Below, piece after piece: positions 1-9,009 of a DNA stretch of 64,000 nt. Source of the DNA: Prevotellaceae bacterium UBA4332 (GTDB lineage Bacteria; Bacteroidota; Bacteroidia; Bacteroidales; Bacteroidaceae); contig DGTQ01000011.1 in NCBI GenBank assembly GCA_002394365.1, positions 13,354-77,353 on the forward strand. The letters are read 5' to 3'. Position 1 is the first letter of the stretch. The number at the start of each line of letters is the position of its first letter. The notes beneath the pieces were generated by a model. That model ran no database searches. It saw nothing but the letters and a program-made list of their open reading frames with translations, and was not told where the DNA came from. The position numbers and the translations under genes were made by a program.

Positions 1-23
1 GAATTGGTAGACACGAGGGACTT

Positions 24-736
24 TGAAGAGTTCTCGGCATGAAACATACAAAGGAGGAATACGAAACAGCGGTAAGCAATTCTTCGAGTATTGCATCGGT
101 ATGTAGACATCTTGGAGTGAAACCCACGGGTGGAAACTACAGAATAATACATAAGGCAATAGAGGAGTTCAACCTTGACACATCACACTTCACAGGACAG
201 GGTTGGAACGTAGGGTTGAAATTCAAGCCCAGAAAAGCAACTGAGATAAAGGATATCTTGAAAAGAGATTCCTATTATCAAAGTTACAAACTGAAACGGA
301 GGCTTTTGAAAGAAAACCTGAAAGAGAAGCGTTGCGAATGTTGCGGACTATTCCAATGGCAGGGCAAGGAAATTCCGTTAGAACTGCACCACATAAATGG
401 TGACAACAGGGACAACAGATTGGAAAACCTGCAGTTGCTTTGTCCTAACTGTCATGCACTGACAGACAATTACCGAGGACTGAACAAGAGTGCTCATCAG
501 GAAACTGGTGATGTAGAATTGCCCTAACAAACAGAAACCTCCTTGATGGCGACATCTCGGAAGGCGATGGCTCACTAAATCAGCACACAAGAAAGAAGAG
601 AGTGCTGTAAATGGCGTAGAGACTATACAGGCAACACCTAAACCCTAAACGAAAAAACAAACAGGGCACGGTGAAGAAATAGTCCAGACTACAACATCTC
701 ACGTTAGATGGCTTATGTAAAAGTAAGAGTAGTAAG
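24..736 (+). ncRNA. Group I self-splicing intron in the tRNA-Leu anticodon loop
   Basis: The intron runs from after T23 to G736, so it has the last-exon U and terminal omega-G of group I introns. A P1 helix can be drawn: exon bases 15-23 pair with intron bases 28-35, with U23 opposite G28 as the required wobble, one bulged A and a four-base loop. The 3' part (about 530-736) contains the core: GACTA at 621-625 and TAGTC at 680-684 form a P7-like pair in the typical context (AGAGACTATA and GAAATAGTCCAGAC). An HNH gene occupies 39-527 near the 5' end. I infer a splicing-competent mobile intron; the subgroup is not resolved. The U34/A35 site is the one used by the cyanobacterial and plastid tRNA-Leu(UAA) intron. 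Confidence 0.88.
39..527 (+). CDS. HNH homing endonuclease encoded within the intron
   Basis: A 162-residue protein. Residues about 5-58 form a helical DNA-binding-like segment (LGVKPTGGNY, then DTSHFTGQGW) that commonly precedes HNH domains. The HNH nuclease core is at residues 99-140: CxxC at 99-102, LELHHINGDNRDN with the catalytic His pair at 117-118, and CPNCHA with Cys135 and Cys138. The two cysteine pairs should bind a structural zinc. The gene starts 15 bases into the intron and ends before the catalytic core of the RNA, the usual placement for a homing endonuclease gene. Its inferred role is cutting intronless tRNA-Leu alleles so that the intron is copied in. It looks intact. Start ATG at 39 is the first one possible. 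Confidence 0.85.
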   Translation: MKHTKEEYETAVSNSSSIASVCRHLGVKPTGGNYRIIHKAIEEFNLDTSHFTGQGWNVGLKFKPRKATEIKDILKRDSYYQSYKLKRRLLKENLKEKRCECCGLFQWQGKEIPLELHHINGDNRDNRLENLQLLCPNCHALTDNYRGLNKSAHQETGDVELP

Positions 737-827
737 AAAATCCCTTGACCAGAAATGGTCGTGCGGGTTCGAGTCCCGCTCGCGGCACTTATTAGATTGA
801 AGATTGAAGATTGAAAAATTGAAAGTT

Positions 828-1847
828 ATGATTACTGTTTGCAATACGCATAGAAACTATATTTTTTTTCAATTCTCAATTTTCAATTTTTATTTTATAG
901 CAGCAGCCCTGTCACTGTTGGTTTTTGCTTCCTGTTCGGGAGGGGGCGACAGAGTGAGCATGGAGGGCAGGTTGCTGCACATGAACCAAGCAACATTCTA
1001 TGTGTATAGTTCTGACGGAATACTTCAAGATTTTGACACCATAAATGTGGCAGGTGGACGATTTGAATACGACAGAGAGATAAACCATGCTGGTACTCTT
1101 GTCATAATATTTCCAAACTACTCCAAACTTCCAATATTTGTAGAACCAGGTATAAGCATCAGCATAAACGGTGATGCTGCCAGACTGCGCGAAGTAAAGG
1201 TAAAGGGGGGCAAGCTAAACGAGGAATTTACAAAGTTTAGGGAGAAGAACCTCAACAAGACCGTAGCAGAGATGAGGAAAGCTACCGCTAATTATGTAAA
1301 ATCCAAGGAGTATCATCCTGAGATAGCCCTGTGGCTCATACAACAGCATTACCTAACCCCCAGAGACCCTGACATAAAGGGAGCTGTGGCTCTGCTGAAA
1401 GAACTGCTACAGAAAAATGATGACAACGTAAGGATAAAGCGACTCCTTAACCAGCTCTATGCCATTGGTACTCTGACGGTTGGAGACAGAGTGGAACCCT
1501 TTACTGCTACGGATATAGATGGCAATAAAATAACAGAGCAGACCCTGGAGGGAGGCAAATACTGGATTGCGACATGTGCTTCATGGAGCTATGAAAGCCA
1601 GACAGCGCTAAATCGTCTGGCAAGGAAGGAGGACGGCAGCAAGGTGATTGCCATCTGCCTCGACATAAGGAAGGAGGACGCCAAGCGCATAAGAGAACAG
1701 TGGGGAATCAGGGATGTCAGCATGATATGCGACAGTACACAGTGGGAAAACCCTCTGTTGCGCACATTCGGACTGAACAGCGTGCCTGATAATGTGCTGA
1801 TAGAAAACGGAATAGTAAAATTATGCAATATAGATGTTACAAAATGA
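828..1847 (+). CDS. Lipoprotein with DUF4369-like and thioredoxin-like domains
   Basis: From ATG 828 this is about 339 residues; an in-frame TTG at 804 would add eight residues and looks less likely. A hydrophobic signal ends in a lipobox (LVFASC), so the mature protein should be an outer-membrane or periplasmic lipoprotein. The N-terminal part fits the DUF4369 domain seen before thioredoxin folds in Bacteroidetes. The C-terminal ~130 residues resemble TlpA/AhpC-like thioredoxins, but the active site reads CASW instead of CxxC, so a normal disulfide exchange is unlikely. The signal peptide region is partly encoded by the TTCAAT-type dispersed repeat (about 868-892). It follows the tRNA-Leu directly and has no clear promoter. 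Confidence 0.7.
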   Translation: MITVCNTHRNYIFFQFSIFNFYFIAAALSLLVFASCSGGGDRVSMEGRLLHMNQATFYVYSSDGILQDFDTINVAGGRFEYDREINHAGTLVIIFPNYSKLPIFVEPGISISINGDAARLREVKVKGGKLNEEFTKFREKNLNKTVAEMRKATANYVKSKEYHPEIALWLIQQHYLTPRDPDIKGAVALLKELLQKNDDNVRIKRLLNQLYAIGTLTVGDRVEPFTATDIDGNKITEQTLEGGKYWIATCASWSYESQTALNRLARKEDGSKVIAICLDIRKEDAKRIREQWGIRDVSMICDSTQWENPLLRTFGLNSVPDNVLIENGIVKLCNIDVTK

Positions 1848-1898
1848 TAAAAAAAATGGTAAAACAAGGTATAAAAACCAAGTTTGCCATTTTATTTT

Positions 1899-1929
1899 TT
1901 TGTAAAATCGGATTATTTTAGTAATTTTG
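1899..1929 (+). promoter_or_regulatory. Promoter of pckA
   Basis: TTTG at 1899-1902, a 19-base spacer and TAATTTTG at 1922-1929 match the Bacteroidetes housekeeping promoter (TTTG, N19-20, TAnnTTTG). The predicted transcript has a leader of about 75 bases before the pckA ATG at 2012. Confidence 0.8.
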
Positions 1930-2011
1930 TCCCAAATTTGGCGCTTCGAAGATGAAGCCCCGCTCTATAAGGTAAAAAGAATAAGTTCACATTAATTTTT
2001 ATAAAAAGCAA

Positions 2012-3613
2012 ATGGCAAAATTAGATTTGACACAGTATGGCATCACTGGCTCAACAGTGATTGCTCACAACCCTTCGTATGAAGAGTTGTTCAAGGAGGA
2101 GACCAAGGCAGGTCTCGAAGGTTATGAGGTTGGTCAGGTAACAGAACTCGGTGCCGTTAACGTTATGACAGGCATCTTCACTGGTCGTTCACCTAAGGAT
2201 AAGTACATCGTTGACGATGCACAGTCTCACGACAACGTATGGTGGACTTCTGAGGAGTACAAGAACGACAACCACCCAATGTCTGAGGAAGTTTGGGCAC
2301 AGGTTAAGGATATAGCTAAGAAGGAGCTTTCAAACAAGAACCTCTACGTGGTAGATGCTTTCTGCGGTGCCAACAAGGCTACTCGTCTTGCAGTGCGCTT
2401 CATCGTTGAGGTAGCTTGGCAGGCTCACTTCGTAACAAACATGTTCATCCAGCCAACAGAAGAGGAGCTCGCTAACTTCGAGCCAAACTTCGTTATCTAC
2501 AACGCTTCTAAGGCTAAGGTTGAGAACTACAAGGAGCTCGGTCTGAACTCTGAGACCTGCGTAGCATTCAACACCACAACTCGTGAGCAGGTTATCATCA
2601 ACACTTGGTATGGTGGCGAGATGAAGAAGGGTATGTTCTCTATGCAGAACTACTACCTCCCACTCAAGGGCATCGCTTCAATGCACTGCTCTGCTAACTG
2701 CGACATGAACGGTGAGAACACAGCTATCTTCTTCGGTCTCTCAGGCACAGGTAAGACAACCCTTTCTACCGATCCTAAGCGTCGCCTCATCGGTGATGAC
2801 GAGCACGGATGGGATGACGAGGGCGTATTCAACCTTGAGGGCGGCTGCTACGCTAAGGTTATCAACCTCGACAAGGAGTCTGAGCCAGACATCTACAACG
2901 CTATCAAGCGCAACGCTCTCCTCGAGAACGTAACAGTTGACAAGGACGGCAAGATTGACTTCGCAGACAAGAGCGTAACAGAGAACACACGTGTTTCTTA
3001 CCCAATCAACCACATCAAGAACATACAGCCAGGTTCATCTGCACCAGCTGCTAAGCAGGTTATCTTCCTCTCAGCTGACGCATTCGGTGTATTGCCTCCA
3101 GTGTCTATCCTCACTCCTGAGCAGACACAGTACTACTTCCTCTCTGGTTTCACAGCTAAGCTGGCTGGTACAGAGCGTGGTATCACTGAGCCTACACCAA
3201 CATTCTCTGCTTGCTTCGGTCAGGCATTCCTTGAGCTCCACCCAACAAAGTATGCTCAGGAGCTCGTTAAGAAGATGAACGCTAACGGTGCTAAGGCATA
3301 CCTTGTTAACACAGGTTGGAACGGCACAGGCAAGCGTATCTCTATCAAGGATACACGTGGCATCATCGACGCTATTCTCTCTGGCGACATCGACAAGGCT
3401 CCTACAAAGCAGATTCCTATGTTCGACTTCAAGGTGCCAACAGAGCTTCCTGGTGTTGACCCAGCAATCCTCGACCCACGCGACACATACGCTGACGCAT
3501 CTGAGTGGCAGAAGAAGGCAGAGGACCTCGCAGGTCGCTTCATCAAGAACTTCGGCAAGTACACCAACAACGAGGCTGGTAAGGCTCTCGTTGCAGCTGG
3601 TCCAAAGCTCTAA
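2012..3613 (+). CDS. pckA: Phosphoenolpyruvate carboxykinase (ATP)
   Basis: A 533-residue cytosolic enzyme that interconverts oxaloacetate plus ATP and phosphoenolpyruvate plus CO2. In Bacteroidales it mainly fixes CO2 on the way to succinate. The kinase P-loop GLSGTGKTTLS lies near residue 243, followed by the metal-binding DDEHGWDDEG and EGGCYAK segments. The N-terminal TGRSPKDKY motif and the C-terminal NTGWNGTGKRISIKDTR segment are also present. Length matches the ATP-dependent family. Codon use is strongly biased and uniform, which suggests high expression. It is a single-gene unit: its own promoter lies upstream and a hairpin terminator downstream. Confidence 0.97.
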   Translation: MAKLDLTQYGITGSTVIAHNPSYEELFKEETKAGLEGYEVGQVTELGAVNVMTGIFTGRSPKDKYIVDDAQSHDNVWWTSEEYKNDNHPMSEEVWAQVKDIAKKELSNKNLYVVDAFCGANKATRLAVRFIVEVAWQAHFVTNMFIQPTEEELANFEPNFVIYNASKAKVENYKELGLNSETCVAFNTTTREQVIINTWYGGEMKKGMFSMQNYYLPLKGIASMHCSANCDMNGENTAIFFGLSGTGKTTLSTDPKRRLIGDDEHGWDDEGVFNLEGGCYAKVINLDKESEPDIYNAIKRNALLENVTVDKDGKIDFADKSVTENTRVSYPINHIKNIQPGSSAPAAKQVIFLSADAFGVLPPVSILTPEQTQYYFLSGFTAKLAGTERGITEPTPTFSACFGQAFLELHPTKYAQELVKKMNANGAKAYLVNTGWNGTGKRISIKDTRGIIDAILSGDIDKAPTKQIPMFDFKVPTELPGVDPAILDPRDTYADASEWQKKAEDLAGRFIKNFGKYTNNEAGKALVAAGPKL

Positions 3614-3740
3614 GGTTATAAGGCTTGAGGTTGTGAGGTTATGAGGTCATAAGGTTATGAGGTCATGAGGTTATGAGGTCATGAGGTTGTAAGGTTTAAC
3701 CTTTAACCCTTAACTATTAACCCTTAACTCTTAGCCCTTA
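3614..3740. repeat. Degenerate tandem GGTTATGAGGTCATGA-type repeat
   Basis: About nine degenerate units related to GGTTATGAGGTCAT follow pckA directly, then several TTAACCCTTAA-type units. The same family recurs at about 29868-29945. It has no coding content and sits between the stop codon and the terminator. Confidence 0.75.
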
Positions 3741-3779
3741 ATGTCAGCAAAAGCGACCTGACAACCAAAATATAAACTT

Positions 3780-3816
3780 AAAGCCCGTATATCATTCCGA
3801 TATGCGGGCTTTTTCT
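3780..3816 (+). terminator. Rho-independent terminator after pckA
   Basis: A 14-bp stem (3780-3793 with 3799-3812, one G-T pair, loop ATTCC) contains AAAGCCCG/CGGGCTTT and is followed by a T run. The A run on the other side suggests that it can also serve the convergent phosphatase gene. Confidence 0.85.
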
Positions 3817-3857
3817 ATACCTTTGCTAACTGTGAACTATGCACTGTGAACTGTGAA

Positions 3858-5528
3858 CTATTCCTTAGGGTTATACTGTATAGCCATCATGGTAAGGTCG
3901 TCACTCTGTTCTGCTTCGCCTACGAAGGAGTTGACGGCTTTTACTATTTGCTGTATGAGGTTTTTAGGTGACGGACATCCATCAGCACAGGCTGTACGTG
4001 CCATCTTGAGCATCTGCTCCTCGCCGAACTGTCCGTGCTCCATGTTCTCTGCCTCCGTCAGTCCGTCAGTGTAGAGGAATATGGTTGTACCGTTGTCAAT
4101 AGTGTTTTCCTGACTCTTGAACTCCCATTCAGGCATTACGCCTACAGGCAGGTTGCTCTCCACCGTCAGCATCTCTATTCGCTTGCCGTCCTTTGACATG
4201 AGCACTGGAGCATCGTGACCAGCGTTGCAATAGCTCATGTGTCCCGTCTTCAGGTCGAGCACCCCCACAAACAGGGTGACAAACATGCTGGTATCGTTGT
4301 CCTCGGCTTGGGTCTTGTTGATGTGGCTCACTATGTTCTCTGGCTTCGATTCGTGGGCAGAGACAGTACGGAACAATGCTCTCGTCACAGCCATCACCAG
4401 TGACGCAGGAATACCCTTGCCGCTCACGTCGCCTATGCAGAAGAAGAGCTTGTCGTCACGTATGTAGAAATCATACAGGTCTCCTCCCACTGCCTTGGCA
4501 GGAGTCAGCTGTCCGTATATTGTTATTTCTTCACGGTCGGGATAGGGAGGAAACGTCTTCGGCAGCATCGACATCTGTATCGAGCGAGCTATGTGCAGTT
4601 CGTTAGCCACTATCTCCTGCTGCTGCTTGGCAGCATTCAGTCGGTGTATGCTCCTGACGGAGTGTCGTGCTATGTATGTAAGCAGCAGCCCCGTGAGCAC
4701 TAACATGGCAAGCGTGAAGAGCTCCAGTTGTATGGTATATCCGTACACCACGTTCTTTGGGCATGCTATGAGGAGCACCAGGTTGCGGTTGCCTATAGCC
4801 TGCTTCCTTATGAAGTAGTCGCTGCTGTCAGGCTTGGCTTCATCCGAAGCTACTATCACCTCTCCCTTCTTCGTCAGCAGCTGGCATATACTGCCATGAT
4901 AAGGCTCCACCTCTCGCAGTATCTGGTTTATCCACTCCATCGATACATCGAGGCTCACCACGCCTATGGTATCTCTGCGGTGCTTCACGTGGCGGCAGTA
5001 CGACATCATCAGTCGGTCGTGCTGCGTGTTGTCCCTGTACGGCGCAGTCCAGTTGCCTTTATTTCCCTTGCTTGCCAGTCCTATGGTGTACCACTCCATG
5101 TTGAAGTAGTCGTGATGCCTGCCTCCAGCCTGCTCATACACTATGGAGTCGCCCTCGCGGTAGGCACACGGCTCATACCAGTGTCCCTTCTCGGGGTAGT
5201 AGTTTGACCTGAATCCTATGGCGCACCCTATTATCAGCGGATTGGTGTCAACCACCCTGTGCATCACCGCATACATCGAGTCAGGTTGCTGCAGGTGCTT
5301 CATTATCTGGTCGTCCACATTCTCTATCGACCATTCCGTATCCCTCAGATACGAGTCGATGCGCAGACTGGCTATCTGCAAGTCCCTCTCCACCAGATTC
5401 TCGCATTTCTCCTCGTCCCACTGCGCTCCAATATAGTATAGCACTCCCATAACGATGACAATCATCATCGTAGCAGCAAGTATGGCAGTTACTCCGCCCT
5501 GTTGTAGTATTTCCTTTATTTTTTTCAT
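3858..5528 (-). CDS. Membrane sensor protein with SpoIIE-type PP2C serine phosphatase domain
   Basis: A 556-residue protein. A transmembrane segment lies at about residues 15-35, an extracytoplasmic Cache-like sensor region at about 40-260, a second membrane segment at about 265-287, then a short linker. The C-terminal phosphatase is SpoIIE/RsbU-like, with PAKAVGGDLYD, FFCIGDVSGKGIPASL, CNAGHDAP and FLYTDGLTEAEN as metal-binding and core motifs and QSDDLTMMAI at the end. Such proteins dephosphorylate anti-sigma-factor antagonists; no partner switch genes are adjacent, so its target is unknown. It runs convergent to pckA and divergent from secDF. A possible -7 element (TAATTTTG on this strand) lies at 5563-5570. 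Confidence 0.88.
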   Translation of the reverse strand: MKKIKEILQQGGVTAILAATMMIVIVMGVLYYIGAQWDEEKCENLVERDLQIASLRIDSYLRDTEWSIENVDDQIMKHLQQPDSMYAVMHRVVDTNPLIIGCAIGFRSNYYPEKGHWYEPCAYREGDSIVYEQAGGRHHDYFNMEWYTIGLASKGNKGNWTAPYRDNTQHDRLMMSYCRHVKHRRDTIGVVSLDVSMEWINQILREVEPYHGSICQLLTKKGEVIVASDEAKPDSSDYFIRKQAIGNRNLVLLIACPKNVVYGYTIQLELFTLAMLVLTGLLLTYIARHSVRSIHRLNAAKQQQEIVANELHIARSIQMSMLPKTFPPYPDREEITIYGQLTPAKAVGGDLYDFYIRDDKLFFCIGDVSGKGIPASLVMAVTRALFRTVSAHESKPENIVSHINKTQAEDNDTSMFVTLFVGVLDLKTGHMSYCNAGHDAPVLMSKDGKRIEMLTVESNLPVGVMPEWEFKSQENTIDNGTTIFLYTDGLTEAENMEHGQFGEEQMLKMARTACADGCPSPKNLIQQIVKAVNSFVGEAEQSDDLTMMAIQYNPKE

Positions 5529-5613
5529 AGAATATGTGCTATGCGCACTATGATAGCGCCTGCAAAATTACTTAAAATATTCCTTAATCTAAAGATTAAA
5601 GCACAAAAGTTTA

Positions 5614-5716
5614 GTTATTTGCTCTCATTTTTGTAACTTTATATAAGTTTCTTGCACTCGGCAAATCAAAAATAAAAGATTTTATTTTGTTATTTGCTCT
5701 CATTTTTGTAACTTTG
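5614..5716 (+). promoter_or_regulatory. secDF promoter with an upstream decayed duplicate
   Basis: The functional-looking copy has TTTG at 5686-5689, 19 bases and TAACTTTG at 5709-5716. A 27-base stretch (5689-5715) is repeated exactly at 5614-5640. The upstream copy has TTTA in place of the -33 TTTG and TAACTTTA in place of the -7 element, so it appears inactivated. Confidence 0.75.
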
Positions 5717-5818
5717 CACGCATTATATTGCGTAATTGTGCCACCATGCGAGGTAATGATGACACTAATCAACAGGCGAATAACAATAAATAACAATAAA
5801 AAATTACTAACTAAAGAA

Positions 5819-8800
5819 ATGCAAAACAAAGGAATTGTAATTGTAACCGCCATTCTCTTGACGCTTGCAAGTATCTTCTACCTTTCGTTCTCGGCAGCAA
5901 CGAGCTATTACGACTCTCAGGCTGCAAAGATTGCTGACCCAGTGGAGCAGCAGAACTACAAGGACAGCGTGAAGTATCTTGGTGTTTACACTTACCAGCA
6001 GTGTCTGGAGACACAGATTGGTCTCGGTCTTGACCTTAAGGGTGGTATGAACGTTATCCTCGAAATCAGCGTGCCTGACGTAGTGGATGTACTTGCTGAC
6101 CACAAGACCGACGCAGCCTACAAGAAGTCACTCGAAGAGGCTAAGAAGGAAGAAGAGACAAGCCAGAAGGATTTCATCAGTCTCTTCATCGATGCCTATC
6201 ACAAGAACGCACCAGGCCATCGCCTTGCCGAGATTTTCGCTACACAGCAACTCAAGGGTAAGGTGTCAACCAAGTCAACCGACTCCGAGGTTGAGACAGC
6301 CCTGCGTGCAGAGGTGCAGAACGCCATCGACAACTCATACAACGTAGTGCGCAACCGTATCGACAAGTTCGGCGTAGTACAGCCAAACATCCAGAAGCTC
6401 GAAGGTCAGGAAGGCCGCCTCATGGTCGAGATGCCTGGCGTAAAGGAACCAGAGCGCGTGCGTAAGCTCCTCCAGGGTTCAGCCAACCTTGAGTTCTGGG
6501 AGACCTACAACGCAGCCGAGGTTATGCCATACCTGCAGCAGCTCGACACTCAGCTTGCCAACATAGCTTCTGGAGCCTCTTCCCAACCCTCTCCGAAAGG
6601 AGAGGGAGCTCAAACTCCTAATGCTACACAAGCAGAATCACCCCTCCTTTCGGAGGGGCAGGGGGAGGCTGCCGATACCGTTAAGAAAGAGGCTTCAGCT
6701 AAGTTTGAGTTGAAGAAGACTGAGGAAGAGACCAAGGCAGAGGTAGCCGACAATAAGGCAGCCAACGATGCTGAGATTGCCAAGGCTAAGAAGCAGCACC
6801 CTCTCTTCGCTATCTTCGAGCCTGTACGCGGTCAGAGCCTTTCAGTAGTAGGCTACGCTCACGAGCGTGACACAGCCGAAATAGACAAGGCTATCTATGG
6901 CAGCGAGGCACTGAAGATTATCCCTTCCGACGTAAAGCTCCTCTGGAGTGCTAAGCCCGTTGACGGCACAAAGAACATCTTCGAGCTCCACGCCCTGAAG
7001 GTCACCTCTACCACAGGCCGTGCCCCACTCGAGGGCGACGTTATCACCGACGCTCGTGACGAGTTCGACAACTTCGGTCACCCATGCGTCAGCATGTCTA
7101 TGAATAACGAAGGTGCTCGCCTCTGGGCACAGCTCACCAAGCAGAACGTGGGCAAGGCTATCGCCATCGTCCTCGACGGCGTAGTATATTCAGCTCCACG
7201 CGTAAACGGCGAAATCTCTGGTGGCAACTCTCAGATTACAGGTAACTTCACCATCGAGGACACCAAGGACCTTGCCAACACCCTCAAGTCTGGTCGTATG
7301 CCAGCACCTGCACGCATAGTACAGGAAGAGGTTGTAGGACCTACCCTCGGTGCACAGTCCATCCAGCAGGGTATCATCTCGTTCATCATCGCCTTCATCC
7401 TGCTGATGATATACATGATTTGCATGTATGACTTCATCCCAGGCATGATGGCAAACTGCGCCCTCATTGTCAATCTCTTCTTCACCCTCGGCATCCTTAC
7501 CTCCTTCCAGGCAGCCTTGACTATGTCAGGTATCGCTGGTATGGTGCTCTCGCTCGGTACGGCAGTAGATGCCAACGTGCTTATCTACGAGCGCATCAAG
7601 GAAGAGCTCAAGGGAGGTCTCGGCATCAAGCAGGCACTGCAGAAGGGTTACGAAAACGCCTTCTCTGCAATCTTCGACTCCAACCTCACCTCTATCATCA
7701 CAGGTGTCATACTCTATGTATTCGGTACAGGCCCTATCCGCGGCTTCGCCACCACATGGATTATAGGTATCATCTGCTCATTCTTCACGGCAGTATTCCT
7801 CACACGTCTCGTCTATGAGAACCGTCTCGCCAAGGACAAGTGGCTCAAACAGAACTTCACCACACGCTTCTCCAAGAACCTCCTGCAGGGACTCGACATC
7901 AAGTTCATGTCCATGTACCGCAAGACCTTCACCATCGTGGGCGTGGCAATCGTGGTGTTCATCTGCAGCTTCGTTGTACGCGGTCTGTCGCAGTCCATCG
8001 ACTTCACAGGTGGTCGCAACTACGTAGTAACCTTCGACAAGGCAGCACAGCCAGAAGAAGTACGTGGTGTCATCGCCGAAGCCTTCGAGGGCTATAACAC
8101 CAGCGTCATCGCCCTTGGCACAGACAACAAGACAGTACGTATCTCTACCAACTACAAGATAGAGTCCAACGACCCAACAGTAGATGACGAAGCAGAAACC
8201 ATCCTCTACAACGCCCTCAAGAAGGAAGGCGTAGTAAACCAGAAGGACGTGCAGGCATTCAAGAACCCAGACGTTCGCGAGGGCGGCTCCATCATCTCCT
8301 CTCAGAAGGTAGGACCATCCGTAGCTAAGGACATCACCTACGGAGCCATCATCAGCGTTCTGCTCGCTCTGGCAGCCATCTTCGTATATATCATGGTACG
8401 TTTCCGCAACGTGGCATTCTCAGTAGGCTCAACCTGCGCCCTTGCCGTCGATACCATCGTGGTGCTCGGCATATACTCACTCTGCTGGGGCTGGATGCCG
8501 TTCTCGCTCGAGATAGACCAGACCTTCATAGGCGCTATCCTCACCGTGATAGGCTATTCTATCAACGATAAGGTGGTAGTCTTCGACCGCATACGTGAAA
8601 ATCTCAAGCTGCACACTAAGTGGGACATACAGACAGTGTTCAACACCTCTATCAACCAGACACTGGCACGTACGGTGAACACCTCTTTCAGTACCCTCCT
8701 TGTGCTGCTCTGTATCTTCTTCCTCGGTGGCGACTCTATCCGCTCATTCTCATTCGCAATGATTCTGGGCGTAGTCTTCGGCACCCTGTCATCAATCTTC

Positions 8801-8866
8801 ATCGCTGCCCCAGTAGCTTATCTCACACTGGGCAGAAAGATTGAGAACCGTCTGGAGAAAGAATAA
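5819..8866 (+). CDS. secDF: Fused protein-export membrane protein SecDF
   Basis: A protein of about 1,015 residues when started at ATG 5819 (MQNKG); the open frame extends upstream only through promoter sequence. It is the SecD-SecF fusion usual in Bacteroidetes and uses proton motive force to help SecYEG release exported proteins. The SecD half has the first membrane segment, the GLDLKGGMN motif (near residue 72) and a large periplasmic region; six-helix bundles follow in each half (GTAVDANVLIYERIKEE in SecD; GYSINDKVVVFDRIRE in SecF). Residues about 253-286, inside the periplasmic part, are unusual: they are encoded by a CCCTCTCC-type dispersed repeat pair and read PSPKGEG and PLLSEGQGE. 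Confidence 0.95.
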   Translation: MQNKGIVIVTAILLTLASIFYLSFSAATSYYDSQAAKIADPVEQQNYKDSVKYLGVYTYQQCLETQIGLGLDLKGGMNVILEISVPDVVDVLADHKTDAAYKKSLEEAKKEEETSQKDFISLFIDAYHKNAPGHRLAEIFATQQLKGKVSTKSTDSEVETALRAEVQNAIDNSYNVVRNRIDKFGVVQPNIQKLEGQEGRLMVEMPGVKEPERVRKLLQGSANLEFWETYNAAEVMPYLQQLDTQLANIASGASSQPSPKGEGAQTPNATQAESPLLSEGQGEAADTVKKEASAKFELKKTEEETKAEVADNKAANDAEIAKAKKQHPLFAIFEPVRGQSLSVVGYAHERDTAEIDKAIYGSEALKIIPSDVKLLWSAKPVDGTKNIFELHALKVTSTTGRAPLEGDVITDARDEFDNFGHPCVSMSMNNEGARLWAQLTKQNVGKAIAIVLDGVVYSAPRVNGEISGGNSQITGNFTIEDTKDLANTLKSGRMPAPARIVQEEVVGPTLGAQSIQQGIISFIIAFILLMIYMICMYDFIPGMMANCALIVNLFFTLGILTSFQAALTMSGIAGMVLSLGTAVDANVLIYERIKEELKGGLGIKQALQKGYENAFSAIFDSNLTSIITGVILYVFGTGPIRGFATTWIIGIICSFFTAVFLTRLVYENRLAKDKWLKQNFTTRFSKNLLQGLDIKFMSMYRKTFTIVGVAIVVFICSFVVRGLSQSIDFTGGRNYVVTFDKAAQPEEVRGVIAEAFEGYNTSVIALGTDNKTVRISTNYKIESNDPTVDDEAETILYNALKKEGVVNQKDVQAFKNPDVREGGSIISSQKVGPSVAKDITYGAIISVLLALAAIFVYIMVRFRNVAFSVGSTCALAVDTIVVLGIYSLCWGWMPFSLEIDQTFIGAILTVIGYSINDKVVVFDRIRENLKLHTKWDIQTVFNTSINQTLARTVNTSFSTLLVLLCIFFLGGDSIRSFSFAMILGVVFGTLSSIFIAAPVAYLTLGRKIENRLEKE

Positions 8867-8872
8867 ATTCAG

Positions 8873-9004
8873 TTCACAGTTTACAGTGCACAGTTCACAG
8901 TTAAGTTTGCTTTACGATGTTTCTTATGATTGATTGTAATCCTAACTGTGAACTGTGAACTGTGAACTGTGAATTGTGAACTGTGAACTGTGAATTGTGA
9001 ATTG
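8873..9004. repeat. GAACTGTGAACTGTGAATTG-type repeat cluster
   Basis: Two blocks (8873-8903 in reverse orientation, 8943-9004 in forward orientation) of roughly 10-base units related to ACTGTGAACT. The opposite orientation of the blocks gives a potential long hairpin after secDF that may act as its terminator. The same family is found at 3827-3858, 21230-21262, 21846-21918, 25032-25063, 27336-27370 and 28000-28036. Confidence 0.8.
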
Positions 9005-9009
9005 ATATT

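Larger units (their letters stand above)
1..787 (+). tRNA. tRNA-Leu(UAA), interrupted by an intron; 5' end lies outside the window
   Basis: The 5' exon is 1-23 (from the D arm on; about the first dozen bases are missing) and the 3' exon is 737-787. Joining T23 to A737 gives a perfect anticodon arm: stem AGGGA/TCCCT with the seven-base loop CTTAAAA, so the anticodon is TAA. The 3' exon holds a long variable arm (GACCA/TGGTC), typical of class II tRNA-Leu, then a T arm (GCGGG/CCCGC), the 3' acceptor strand and discriminator A787. CCA is not encoded. The break falls between U34 and A35. Confidence 0.93.

Noticed and set aside
5687..5818. Earlier start for secDF at 5687
   Set aside because: It would begin inside the promoter; the SecD signal-anchor sequence starts at ATG 5819.
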